From Bathymodiolus brooksi (lineage: Eukaryota; Mollusca; Bivalvia; Mytilida; Modiolidae), in assembly GCA_963680875.1 (NCBI GenBank), contig OY804589.1, forward strand, positions 20,108,413 to 20,172,412: 64,000 nucleotides of DNA. The letters are read 5' to 3'. The position numbers and the translations under genes were made by a program. The notes below the pieces were generated by a model that worked only from the letters and a program-made list of their open reading frames with translations, made no database searches and was not told where the DNA came from. Below, one piece after another: positions 36,793-46,640 of the stretch (its first letter is position 1; every line of letters begins with the position of its first letter).

Positions 36793-38940
36793 CTGAATAA
36801 CAAAACATATTTTTCATCTTAGCGTAACTAGTCTGTAATATGATTTTTTTTTATGATTCTTCAGATAGTCGTGCTTACGTAAATGACATCATTTTGTCTG
36901 TGCGTCGGTGATTCTACAATAAAGAAGAAGTAATCAATATTTCCAACTATATTAAATATAATATGAAGAAAATACTTTCATTGTATTGTTGCCAGTATCA
37001 TTTCTGTTTTGATGTCTACCTATGCTAAGGTTTATTATATACATTAGATAAAGAAAACAATTAATCCATTGGCCAATGAGAGTCATATGATATAATTTAG
37101 ACATTTTGTTTATAAAAAATATTTTTTAATACTGTTGCCCGGTGAATAATTCCTTTATTTACTGGTATGTAACCACCAGCAAGCCTCTGAGCGAACACGT
37201 GTTATATCACACACACAATACGTAATTAATATAGGCAAACAAAGTAATGGCGGTGTCAAAGATGTGAAACTCCACTAACGTTAACGGTAACACAAATAGG
37301 CCAAGGAGGCGACAACGATATGTTTTACATAACCTATTGGTTACCGGTAGGGATTTTAACTTTGAGACACCTGAAGCATTTATTGAAGTATTGGGGAAAG
37401 TTTACGTTGATGCGAGGAAAAAATCTAACATAAATATACGTGTAATAAACAAAAACAGATTAAACGGAAAACTTAAAATACTTCATTAGCATAAAATTAG
37501 AACTTATAATTGATCTCTTCGAAGTGTTTAGTTGCTTAAAAGACACACCATCAAATGACTCTGTTTTATCTCTTCAGCATAAGAAAACTGAGAAGGTATT
37601 TTTCTATATATCGTATATCATTTTCCAAGAAAATGCGAATAATAAATAAAAGTCAGGAGAAAATACAAGTTAAAACCGCTATGTTGTATTGGTTTGTGCA
37701 TGAACGATCGTGGGTTAAATTCCAGGCGAAAAACAAAGACTATAAAATTGACATTGGTTACAATTCAGCCAATATCGCGGTAGTAAAGTGTAAATTAGGA
37801 TATGTGATTGGTTTGTTTTGTGTCGGGATGATGTATCCATAGAACAACTGTTGATTATGTGTATCAGTAGTATCAATATCAAAGCTTAATATCTTATCAA
37901 TAGGGAACGTTTTGTCTCCATGACATAGCTAGTAACTGGTTATTTCTCTATAGCCTCCAAGCATCTAATCACCCACACATCCAACAGTAATCTAAGTCAA
38001 TAACTAAGCATATTCCAAAACAGTTTCAGAGGAAGATTGTATAGGTTTGTAAGGGAAATATATGGTTTTCCTATTTTAATGAGTTTTTGTGTGATGAACA
38101 TGGTATTTAATGCTTTGAATAAATAAGTAACAGATATGTAAAAGTTCCATTTTACCACAATCATTCTACAGACCTGTATTCTGTTGTAATCCACTATATA
38201 TATGTAAATCTGAGTTGGAGAATCTACAAGACAAGACACATAAACGCCTTTATACTAAAGTGACATAACTGTTATTTATTGGTGACAAGTTACTAAATAG
38301 TTATTCGTTCTGGCTGGAACTCAACACCTACCAACATGAAAATCATATTTGTGTTCATCTTACCCAAAATCTCGAATTGAAAATTAAACCTCAAGTCACG
38401 TCAAAATAATCAAATATATCTATCATATCAAAGAAACTACCACTCAACTATAGGAAACACTTTCATCGTCATCATATGATATCAGGTTTTATCATAACAT
38501 GAAATATCCTACTATTTATATCGTGACATAGATATCAACTGTTTCTATAACTTAGTATTGATCTACGTATACAACATGTCTCCCATCATCATTAACACCA
38601 ATGAATGGTTTTGTGAATCAATGATATTAGGTATCACAAAACGGTAACAATTGTTCATAGAACTTTCTAACACTACTTCGGGTTTGTATTTTATATTTAT
38701 TTCTGATTGTATGTTTTAAAATCCATTGACCAGTATATTTTCCCACTCTTTCGACAATATGGTAATATTGATATCATTTTAAAGTGATGATCTATAGGGT
38801 GGGGGTTGACAGATGAGTGGTTGGTTTTGCTATCATTGGATATATTGTCGACAACAGCTATATGTTCAAATGTATTGGTACATTTCGTTTATCTTGCTCC
38901 ATGACGATAATAAACGGAGGAACAAAAATACCCCACCATC
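36793..38940 (-). other. Probable 3' intron of copy A, nothing else recognised
   Basis: If the two cytoplasmic exons are right this is the intron between them. Around 37690-37860 there is faint likeness to the second SINE family (AAAGACTATAAAATTGACATTGG). No domain-bearing frame was found. Confidence 0.3.
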
Positions 38941-39116
38941 AGAACAATTCGAAAATACAATAGATATATCGTAGACAAGGAGGAAAATACAATAGATATA
39001 TCGTAGACAAGGAGGAAAATACAATAGATATATCGTAGACAAGGAGGAAAAATACAATAGATATATCGTAGACAAGGAGGAAACATACAATAGATATATC
39101 GCAGAAAAGGAGGAAA
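38941..39116. repeat. 32-33 bp minisatellite, about 5 copies
   Basis: The unit is GGAGGAAAATACAATAGATA then TATCGTAGACAA. TAGATATATCG starts at 38961, 38993, 39025, 39058 and 39091. It is unrelated to the 32-bp array at 26607. The three minus-strand open frames over it come from the repeat. Confidence 0.9.
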
Positions 39117-39358
39117 AAGTGACATTTATAAAAACACATTCATGTGACTTATCACCTTCCTGCCTTGAAAAGTGGCTGCTTAACTAGCTCCTTGGGACCA
39201 ACCTCCCCTCCCCTCTTAGGGAAATGGTACGTTCAGGTAAGTGTTTTCTAAATGTGAGTAAAATGCCTACATTCACATTAATGATACAGAAACACACAGT
39301 CATTTTAATTTTGCACTTTTAGCTGTTATTTTGTTTGTTGAATGTATTCAGTACTCAC

Positions 39359-39395
39359 CCAGTGGCTCCAGTTGTGTCATAAATGGCACTTTCTG
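39359..39395 (-). CDS. Proposed small cytoplasmic exon with a tyrosine motif, copy A
   Basis: A 37-bp minus-strand segment lies between an acceptor (TTTATAG) and a strong donor (CTGG|GTGAGT). In phase 1 to 2 it reads ESAIYDTTGATG. The incoming phase fits the transmembrane exon at 40907-41035 and the outgoing phase fits the proposed last exon at 36792. A tyrosine in an acidic setting just inside the membrane could be a signalling or sorting site, but that is a guess. Exon size and lack of homology keep confidence low. Confidence 0.4.
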
Positions 39396-39529
39396 CTATA
39401 AATAGAAATTAAACTTTATAAAGTAAATTATGTTTTAAATTCGTTGAATTACGGTTAGCATTTACAAATTTCAAACCTCTAACTTGCATTGTTTTCTGAG
39501 TTCTTGGTATTACTATTCTCACTTCTTCA

Positions 39530-39725
39530 TAAAGCACAATGGTGGGGTAATAGTCAGCGTGCTCGTCTCGAGTGCGGTATATCGTGTGTTCGAAATCCGT
39601 TCGGGTCAATCCAAAGACTATTTAATTGGTATATTTTGCTTCTCTGCAAATCACGCATCACTAAGGAGAAAGATCAAAGACTGGTTGGCTCAGAATGAGA
39701 ATAATGTGTTAGAGTGGAGAGATAT
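39530..39725 (+). mobile_element. tRNA-derived SINE of the second family, diverged copy
   Basis: It has GGTGGGGTAATAGTCAGCGT, the B-box-like GTGTGTTCGAAATCC, GGGTCAATCCAAAGAC and GACTGGTTGGCTCAGA. It is more complete at the 3' end than the copies at 30993 and 33397. Confidence 0.65.
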
Positions 39726-39768
39726 GCCTACCCGCGAACAGTTTTTGACTCATGGTTTTTCATATGTT

Positions 39769-39865
39769 TTTGATTTGTTTTTATTTTTGTCTTGTTTTTG
39801 TTTTTGTTTTTGTCTTTGTTTTTGTTTTCCCTTTGTCTTGTTTTTTTGTTTTTTATTATTTTGTT
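39769..39865. repeat. (TTTTTG)n low-complexity tract
   Basis: Runs of TTTTTG and TTTTGTC repeat here. The 147-residue plus-strand frame across it is just the SINE joined to this tract. Confidence 0.85.
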
Positions 39866-40906
39866 TACTTTTTTTATCAGACTTTCACTTTAATATCTGT
39901 ACGGAATTAAGCATTGATGTCCGATAAATAAAAGGGAAAACATGCACACGTGTCTCAAATCTTCCATGCATGTTCTTCAATGTGCATAACACTACAAGTA
40001 ACATATGGACTGTTTATTTAATAAATGTTGATGTTGAATGCATGCACATATATTTGTGTCAAATATGATAAATAAAATATTGAGCTGAGTGTTGAAATGA
40101 ACTTTTAAAACAGATAGAGTTAAACAGTGATAATCTCATATAATGTGAAATTACATGTTCATCGTAGTCGACTTATATGATAAAGCTTACATATACATGT
40201 ACTAGTACTTTCCCCTTGATGATATATTAACTAACTGACCAATTCGAGCTTAGAGCATATACTGAAGCAGTCATTTTAAAAGAAAAACGACCGGTTCGCA
40301 TTGTAGTAGTTTGGATTTTTTTTAATGTAATGGCATAAATATTCTTGGTAATTGAGGGTCAATATGCATTTATTTAAAAGGGATATCCTTAGCCCAAATT
40401 TGGTTGGATTTATTTGTATTTTAGTCTTTTATGGAGGTCTTGAAGCACGACATATAAATACTGAATTTCTGGGTATCACATTGCTATTTTTAGATTAGGG
40501 GATATCACAGAGCATGGCATTTCACTGTAAGATGTTAATCATCCCATGATATTCTTACAGAACGCATAATAATCGTGTACCTTTCAGAAAATTGATGGTG
40601 TGTGAAAGGTTAAACATCAGACAAAATGGTCAGCTAGAACCGAAAAAGCAAAACTTTGGTAGAAAATCTATCAAACAAATTAGTGGTTTTACACCTTATC
40701 ATCGTTTTAATGATATATGCAAGACACTGTTAATTGCATAGAAGTCTTGTTGTACATGTATTTGTGCTTCCAATTCTGCGATATCACCCAGAATATGACC
40801 AGCCCCGATTTTTAGCAAGAGTAACCGTCCTTGTTTCGTCAAATCACTCATGTATCTATTTAGATCTATGCATATTCAATCTATTTAAATCTATGCATAT
40901 TCATAC
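39866..40906 (-). other. Intron of copy A next to the transmembrane exon
   Basis: AT-rich sequence, with a short direct repeat (ATCTATGCATATTCA) at about 40864-40902 just past the donor of the transmembrane exon. No other feature recognised. Confidence 0.45.
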
Positions 40907-41035
40907 CTGGTTTTCTAAGTCTATATCGCTTCAGAATATAAATAAATACGATAAGTAATCCTACAACCACAGCTGTTGATCCAATGCCAGCTCCAATACC
41001 AATTGTTGCCGAACTGTTGTCACCCTCGGATCTTA
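40907..41035 (-). CDS. Transmembrane exon of the receptor gene, copy A
   Basis: This 129-bp minus-strand exon (acceptor CTGTCTTACAG at 41036-41037, donor CCAG|GTATGA at 40905-40906) is phase 1 at both ends, like the TSP1 exons. The 44 residues start RSEGDNSSATIG, form a hydrophobic helix of about 22 residues from IGIGAGIG through VVVGLLIVFIYIL, and end in the basic stop-transfer KRYRLRKP. By the positive-inside rule the N-terminal side, with the TSP1 and Ig domains, is outside the cell: a type I receptor layout. It follows directly after the TSP1 exon at 42197-42367. The only membrane exon in the window; the copy B equivalent would be off the left edge. Confidence 0.8.
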
Positions 41036-42196
41036 CTGTAAGACAGGAAGTTCATCATGAAATATACTATCGTTGTCGTATGTTATTTTATGTAGAGCGG
41101 CCGATGTTGTTGTAATCGTATGTTAGTTATATTTTGTATTTACCTATGGAATGGATGCCCATCAGCGAGTCCATACGGTCCATTCAGTGACCCCGTGAAT
41201 ATTTATATGGTGAATGATATGTAATTATAAGATTATCTGTGACCCCACCACAGAAACTAGATATTAGTAAACTGTTGGATCCAAATGTTGAAATGGTATT
41301 GACATCATTCTAGCTTTGTTTCTGTAAAATGTCACTTTTACACACAGCAACTATCTGCATGTTTAACTGTATCATTCCAATGCATTGCATACAGTTTAAT
41401 ATGTACAGGCGCCGATACATTTGAAAATACACAATTCCCTCACGAGTAATCCACTGTCGTAAGCAATATGAAAAGCGAAAGAACGAACAATGAATTGAAA
41501 GTGAATCTTTCGAATGCACAAGCGAGGGACAATACCATACAGGTGTGCCATATTGGCGTTCGTATAGAACTATAAGTGCTAAGTCATATCCACTTGATAT
41601 ACAGGCATATTGTATTATCTTCATTTTCCGTGTACATGTACAAAAATAAACTACATATTGAGGGGGACAATATATAGATAATACATGTCTTTCTTTTTAA
41701 ATAATTAGCGATATCAGAAATATATTGAATAAAACATCAATTTACGAGGACAAAAATACAAATTGGAATGTATTTTCTTTCTTTGATATCAAAATAATTA
41801 TTAGATTTGTTTAATGTTGGTATGCACAACGGCCCTGAATAAATACATGAAATCACTTTTGAATAATACCCATAGCTTGACCGAATATCCGCACGTGCGA
41901 ATTACAATATATCCGTAGTTTAATTATTACATTGTTTATATAGCCAACGAAGGACGTCGTATTAGAGTTTTGCATTCTGTATTCATATATTCTTTGAAAT
42001 ATGAATTAAAACACAAACTGATAAAATAAATATATTTTCACTTTCTGGCTATTTGTATTATTATTCACATTGTTTCACTCGCAGAAGAAGGCACCACTTT
42101 AATGGTCAAGGCACAAAGTCATATACATTTAACTCAGTAGAACGGAATACAAACATACACTATATATTTACTGAATTAAACAATTCTAATATTTAC
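41036..42196 (-). other. Intron of copy A between TSP1 and transmembrane exons
   Basis: AT-rich sequence; nothing in the window matches it. The 104-residue minus-strand frame at 41310-41624 has no domain, signal or splice support and was not called. Confidence 0.45.
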
Positions 42197-42367
42197 CTGG
42201 GCACAACTTTATAGAGCATGAATCAATTTCTGTGTCATTTCCTTGACAGGTTGAACCACCATGTGCAGACTCTGAACTGTTACATTCATGATATCGTGAC
42301 CTTCATCCACTACCACATGTCGCTGAACATGAATTCCAATCCTGCCATGTACCCCAGTTTCCATTTA
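42197..42367 (-). pseudogene. TSP1 exon of copy A with an in-frame stop
   Basis: A 171-bp phase 1-1 exon with good acceptor (42368-42369) and donor (42195-42196). It reads as a TSP1 domain (WGTWQDW, CSATCGSG, RSRYHECN, AHGGSTCQG, SCSIKLCPG) and is a close sister of 43369-43539. One change turns the Ser codon after CGSG into TGA, so the reading frame ends in mid-domain. Because the exon is phase 1-1 it could be skipped without a frameshift, so the stop need not kill the gene. A sequencing error or a null allele is also possible. Confidence 0.85.
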
Positions 42368-43368
42368 CTAAATATATAAAATGAAATATAAGTGTTAAGA
42401 AAAACGATTACAATTGAAAAATCACCAGAATATAATTGTCTTTATTATCCCAATCATCATAGAGTTTACAAGTTGCCGTCCACATTGAACATTTGCTACT
42501 TATCATGATTTTACCTTTGTGGACCGATTACTGTCTGCGAATATTTCCTAAAGACAGAAAAGCATCCGCTCTTTTGTCGACACTGTTATCCATTTCGAAC
42601 GTATAGAACCATACAAATATGGACGGTACATAGGATGATATTGATGTTGCTACATAAGTTGTACACACATAATAAACGTGACCTGATATTTGCCTATCTT
42701 AACCATATCTTTCATTTCACTCTATATGTCTAAGTCAGACCATATAAGCCACCGGTGTACAAAGTTCAACGATATTACAAATGTAGCATAAACTAAAACA
42801 AAGACACGATTGAGTGATTGATTGTTGTTTATCGTGAGCAGTGTCTGATCTATTTGCATGATGTGAACCCTTGTACACACAAGTTGTTTCTTGTTGATAT
42901 TTCCCATCAAAACAGAAAGTGAATGTAATTACGACTTGATTCGCAAAGGACAACAGGTACAAATGAGACAGATGTACCATAAAAACCATATTTCGGCTTA
43001 TATATAAACTTAGTATGGGATACATGCTATTATATACTTTTTTCCTACCTTCCTATTAGTGTTCCCATTCCTCTATCAATCTACTAGTTCGATTACGTCA
43101 CATTAATCCATTGCAAAAGATCAATATCTAGAACTGAGTTGATCACCTCCTATCAAATGTATTACCGAGTTTGTTATGCCTGTAAGAGCTCACTTATGTT
43201 TTGAAATCTTTTAATGAGACAATTAACATTCAAACTTATAAACAAAAATATAAATTCGCTTTCTTATCAAAGTTATCATTGATTGCATTGTCACATACAC
43301 TTAATTCAGTAGAACGCAGTTCACACATACATCATGTATTCCCTGAGTTAATATATTCTAAAATTTAC
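42368..43368 (-). other. Intron between TSP1 exons, copy A
   Basis: The part at 42368-42700 repeats the intron at 10-330 and 43540-43800, showing duplication of exon plus intron. The rest (42700-43360) has no recognised feature; the ends near 42060-42196 and 43230-43368 share TTCAGTAGAACG and nearby words, marking the other edge of the duplicated unit. Confidence 0.5.
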
Positions 43369-43539
43369 CTGGACACAACTTCATAGAGCACGATTCAATT
43401 TCTGTGTCATTTCCTTGACAGTCTGAACCCCCATGTGCAGGCTCTGGAGAGTTACATTCCTTATATCGTGACCTTGATCCACTACCACATGTCACTGAAC
43501 ATGAATTCCAATCTTGCCATGTACCCCAGTTTCCATTTA
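43369..43539 (-). CDS. TSP1 domain exon of the receptor gene, copy A
   Basis: This 171-bp minus-strand exon (acceptor 43540-43541, donor 43367-43368) is phase 1-1 and encodes a complete 58-residue TSP1 repeat. WGTWQDW holds the three stacked tryptophans, CSVTCGSG and RSRYKECN follow, then GGSDCQG and SCSMKLCPG. There are six cysteines, at 14, 18, 29, 41, 51 and 56. Intact, unlike its neighbour at 42197-42367, with which it shares most residues and the flanking intron. Extracellular, by position before the membrane exon. Confidence 0.88.
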
Positions 43540-43951
43540 CTAAATATATAAAATGAAATAGAATTGTCTTTATTATCGCAATCATCATAAAGTTTTCAAG
43601 TTGCCGTCCACATTGAAAATTTGCTATTTATCACGATTTTACCGTTTGTGGACATTACTGTCCGCGTATATTTCCTAAAGACAGAAAAACATCCGCATTT
43701 TTGCCGAAACTGTTATCCATTTCGAACGTATAGAACCATACAATTATGGACGGCATATATTATGATACTGCTGTTGCTACATAATGTGTTTGTTTTATTA
43801 CCTTGTAAAGACTCCCAATTTTGAATAATCTTTTGCATATATTTTATTATTCTATAAGACGACCTTAGAGTCTACATTGTATACATAAGCTGAATTGACT
43901 ACGTTAGGACAGTAGTGAGTAAATGCTTACACATATAACTCTAACACATAC

Positions 43952-44125
43952 CTGGACATAAGATGGCTGTAGAGCATGAACCAGTTTCAGTGTCCAATCC
44001 TGGGCAAGGAGAACCGCCATTTACAGGTGACGGATTATCACAGGCTCTATACCGTGTCCATGTTCCTCCAAAACACGTCTTTGTACAATGAGTCCAGTTT
44101 CCCCACCAACCCCAGTTTCCATTTA
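43952..44125 (-). CDS. TSP1 domain exon of the receptor gene, copy A
   Basis: This 174-bp minus-strand exon (acceptor 44126-44127, donor 43950-43951) is phase 1-1. It encodes a 59-residue TSP1 repeat with WGWWGNW, CTKTCFGG, TWTRYRACD, GGSPCPG and SCSTAILCPG. It is closest to the copy B exon at 501-674 and to the relic at 49579-49644, forming one TSP1 subtype; the exons at 42197 and 43369 form another. Intact. Confidence 0.88.
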
Positions 44126-44439
44126 CTAATAGAAAAATGATAGGCGTTGTTGATGAAGGTTGGTATTATGACCTTTGTAGCTTAAGTACTGCATATTTCA
44201 ATAAAATATCAAATATATCTGTTGGTTTTCTATGTTGTTGATGTATTGCACACAATATCAAAGAATGTTATACTACAATAATTCCTGTTTATCAAAGCAG
44301 TTAGTCATTTTGATGGACATGATAAATAGTGTAACATCAGTTTTAGCTATCAAGTATGGTATTCAATTTCATAAAATATTCTTATGCAATTACCTGTTTC
44401 TTTTGCTTTGTTGATAGCTTAGTCAAAGTATAGAGCATA
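44126..44439 (-). other. Intron sequence, copy A
   Basis: No coding or repeat feature recognised apart from short likeness to the intron next to 674 (GATATCTGCTAG- and AATAAAATATCAAA-like words). Confidence 0.35.
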
Positions 44440-44602
44440 TTCGTCTGACAATTTATCCCAGCAGTGTTAGAATTAAATTTGTAAGCTGCCAAATTGTATG
44501 TACACGACGGGATTGAACTCATACCATTGTTACACTGCAGCATCATTCGCTTAGCCTTATGTCCAGTGCCCTCGATCACTTGGTCACATCCGCTGTCTAT
44601 TG
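44440..44602 (-). mobile_element. tRNA(Ser/Leu)-like SINE, copy 1
   Basis: On the minus strand it starts GCGGATGTGACCAAGTGATC, continues GGACATAAGGCTAAGCG, and has a B-box-like GAGTTCAATCCC. It runs into TTCTAACACTG. It looks derived from a tRNA with a long variable arm. Better and worse copies are at 45050-45213 and 45500-45655. Confidence 0.6.
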
Positions 44603-45049
44603 ATATATATATTGGTTGAACATCACAAAGGAATGGCTGTATTTTCTTGTTGAATTACACTGTTTTTGGCATAGAAGCTGTACTTTTACACAGTGAACAT
44701 AAATCTGCTGAAAGTTTTGTAAATGAATTGTATTTAATACAATATGTCTGATATATTAATCCGGCTGTACACCGTTACATCTGTCTATGGCCATGAATTT
44801 TAACTATCGTGTTTTATTCCATAAACTAATCACCCACGACTAGACATTCTATCATCGTAATCAGTAGGTAATTGACTATCAATATTATCTACTGATGTAG
44901 ATACTGGGGTAATACCAACAAATGATGTACATGCTGTGGTAATATATGTCTCTTCATTACCTAACTCTGTGTAATTTCTTTTGTACGTGCCTCTGTATTT
45001 GATTATTGGCATCGTATTTTTTTATGGATAATTTATATATATATATATA
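44603..45049 (-). other. Intron sequence with weak repeats, copy A
   Basis: Around 44860-44960 there are degenerate repeats of GTAGATACTG / GTGGTAATATATGTCTCTTC, resembling the 57-bp repeats at 13007-13150. No gene seen. Confidence 0.35.
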
Positions 45050-45213
45050 AATACGTCTGAAAATTAAACCAAACAGTGTTAGAATTAGATCTATGAGCTG
45101 ACAATTTTTTTTCTTCCTTCGACGGGATTTGAACCCCATTGATACACTACATCACCAATCGCTTAGCCTTATGTCCAGCGCGTAATCTACTCGGCCACAT
45201 CCGCTATCTTAAA
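45050..45213 (-). mobile_element. tRNA(Ser/Leu)-like SINE, copy 2
   Basis: The minus strand reads GCGGATGTGGCCGAGTAGAT with a good A box (TGGCCGAGTAGA), then GGACATAAGGCTAAGCGATT and a B box GGGTTCAAATCCC, ending near CAGACGTATTT. The three copies lie within about 1.2 kb in one intron. Confidence 0.7.
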
Positions 45214-45499
45214 AATATAGCTTCAATATTCGAAGTGTTACCTTGTCTCGTAAGGAAAAATCTAGAGATAGACATAAAACATGTGGCTAAGCGTGTGTAG
45301 ATGATCCATATATACTTAATATTATAATTTGACGGCAATTTTTATTAAATTGTATAGGATGATGAAGAATTCATTATGCAGTTACAGGACATAAAGTATA
45401 TTATACAAACATCTAAGCAGGTAACAACCATACAATATATATGTCCCACTGGATCTCAAAGTTACTTGAAATACTAGTTTAATACTAAATATTTATACA

Positions 45500-45655
45500 C
45501 GTCTGAAAATTAAGCCAATAAGTGTTAGAATTAGATCGTTGAGCTGACAAATGTTTGTTCTTCCCTCGAAGGAATTTGAACTCACACCATTGATACACTG
45601 CAGCACCAATCGCTTAGCCTTATGTCCAGCGCCCTCGAACACGTTTCCCTTTCCA
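45500..45655 (-). mobile_element. tRNA(Ser/Leu)-like SINE, copy 3, head truncated
   Basis: It matches copy 2 from GGCGCTGGACATAAGGCTAA through the GAGTTCAAATTCC B box to the CAGACGTG end. The first tRNA bases are replaced. Confidence 0.6.
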
Positions 45656-45683
45656 TGTCAGCCCCGGTATCATCCCGAGGCCC

Positions 45684-45732
45684 CCATATCATCCCGAGAC
45701 ACAGTCGAGGGAAGCTAGCTGGGATGATATGG
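45684..45732. repeat. 12-bp perfect inverted repeat (hairpin)
   Basis: CCATATCATCCC at 45684-45695 pairs with GGGATGATATGG at 45721-45732 across 25 bases. GTATCATCCCGAGG just before (45668-45680) is a further partial copy of the left arm. Confidence 0.7.
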
Positions 45733-46185
45733 AAAAGATCGTGTCTTAATCTTTTTATCATTTATACTTCCGACAAATTGTTTTTACGAGACACATGATA
45801 CACAATTAATATTCAAAGGTCAATGACTTTATATGGAAGTTTAATTGTGAATTCAACAGATATATTTTCAGACCACTATTGTGAAACAAGAATATCTCAA
45901 CCCCTATAAATAGGTAATGAAAACATTTCCTAAAAAGGCATTTTGAAACATTAGAAGATTAGAAGATTCTTTCTTGACGATTTTTACTTACAGTTTTTAA
46001 GCTGGCAAATTACCACTTAGTGCACTATATACAGTGAATTTATTTTTGAGTTATGTCATGTCAAGTTTGTATTTACGCTTTATTTACAGCCTTATCAAAA
46101 TATTTTCTTACCTATTCAAACTATGAGAAATAATCTAAAATTATATGCTAATATGAGGCATATAGATTTTTGTTGTTAAGTTTAA

Positions 46186-46424
46186 AATATACACTACAAA
46201 AATACAACAGACTTTATTATAAATTTAAAAGATAAAATACAAGAATTTATGTTATGTTTAAAAGGTAAAATTCACAGAAAGGTTTTGGTTACATTGAAAT
46301 GTAAAATGTAGATTACAAAAATACAGCAAACTTTATTTTAAGCTTAAAAGATAAAATACAGGAATTTATGTTATGTTTAAAAGGTAAAATTCACAGAAAG
46401 ATATTGGTTACATTGAAATTTCAA
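46186..46424. repeat. 119-bp direct repeat, two copies
   Basis: GAATTTATGTTATGTTTAAA starts at 46243 and 46362, and the flanking 119 bp are nearly the same in both. Not found elsewhere in the window. Confidence 0.75.
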
Positions 46425-46640
46425 GAGGATGTCAGAGCTAAAATTAAAATGTATAAACTATTGTATGTTAAAAGATAATAACGGATTATTTTCTAGATAC
46501 CACTGAGAATACACTGGACATTATGGACCTATCATTCTAGAAATAGAGTGAAATCAAAAACCTTATTACTTTATATGGCACAGTTAATTACATTCCTGGA
46601 CATAATTGTAGTCCATTAAAGTTCTTCCACATTAATTACT

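Noticed and set aside
39484..39927. 147-residue plus-strand open frame
   Set aside because: It is a SINE joined to a (TTTTTG)n tract; no domain and a low-complexity Phe/Cys/Leu end.
41310..41624. 104-residue minus-strand open frame in the intron of copy A
   Set aside because: No domain, signal peptide or splice sites and no matching frame elsewhere; length is compatible with chance.
44440..45213. Functional tRNA genes
   Set aside because: A and B boxes are recognisable, but the copies are diverged, lack a proper cloverleaf and 3' end, and continue into shared SINE body sequence.
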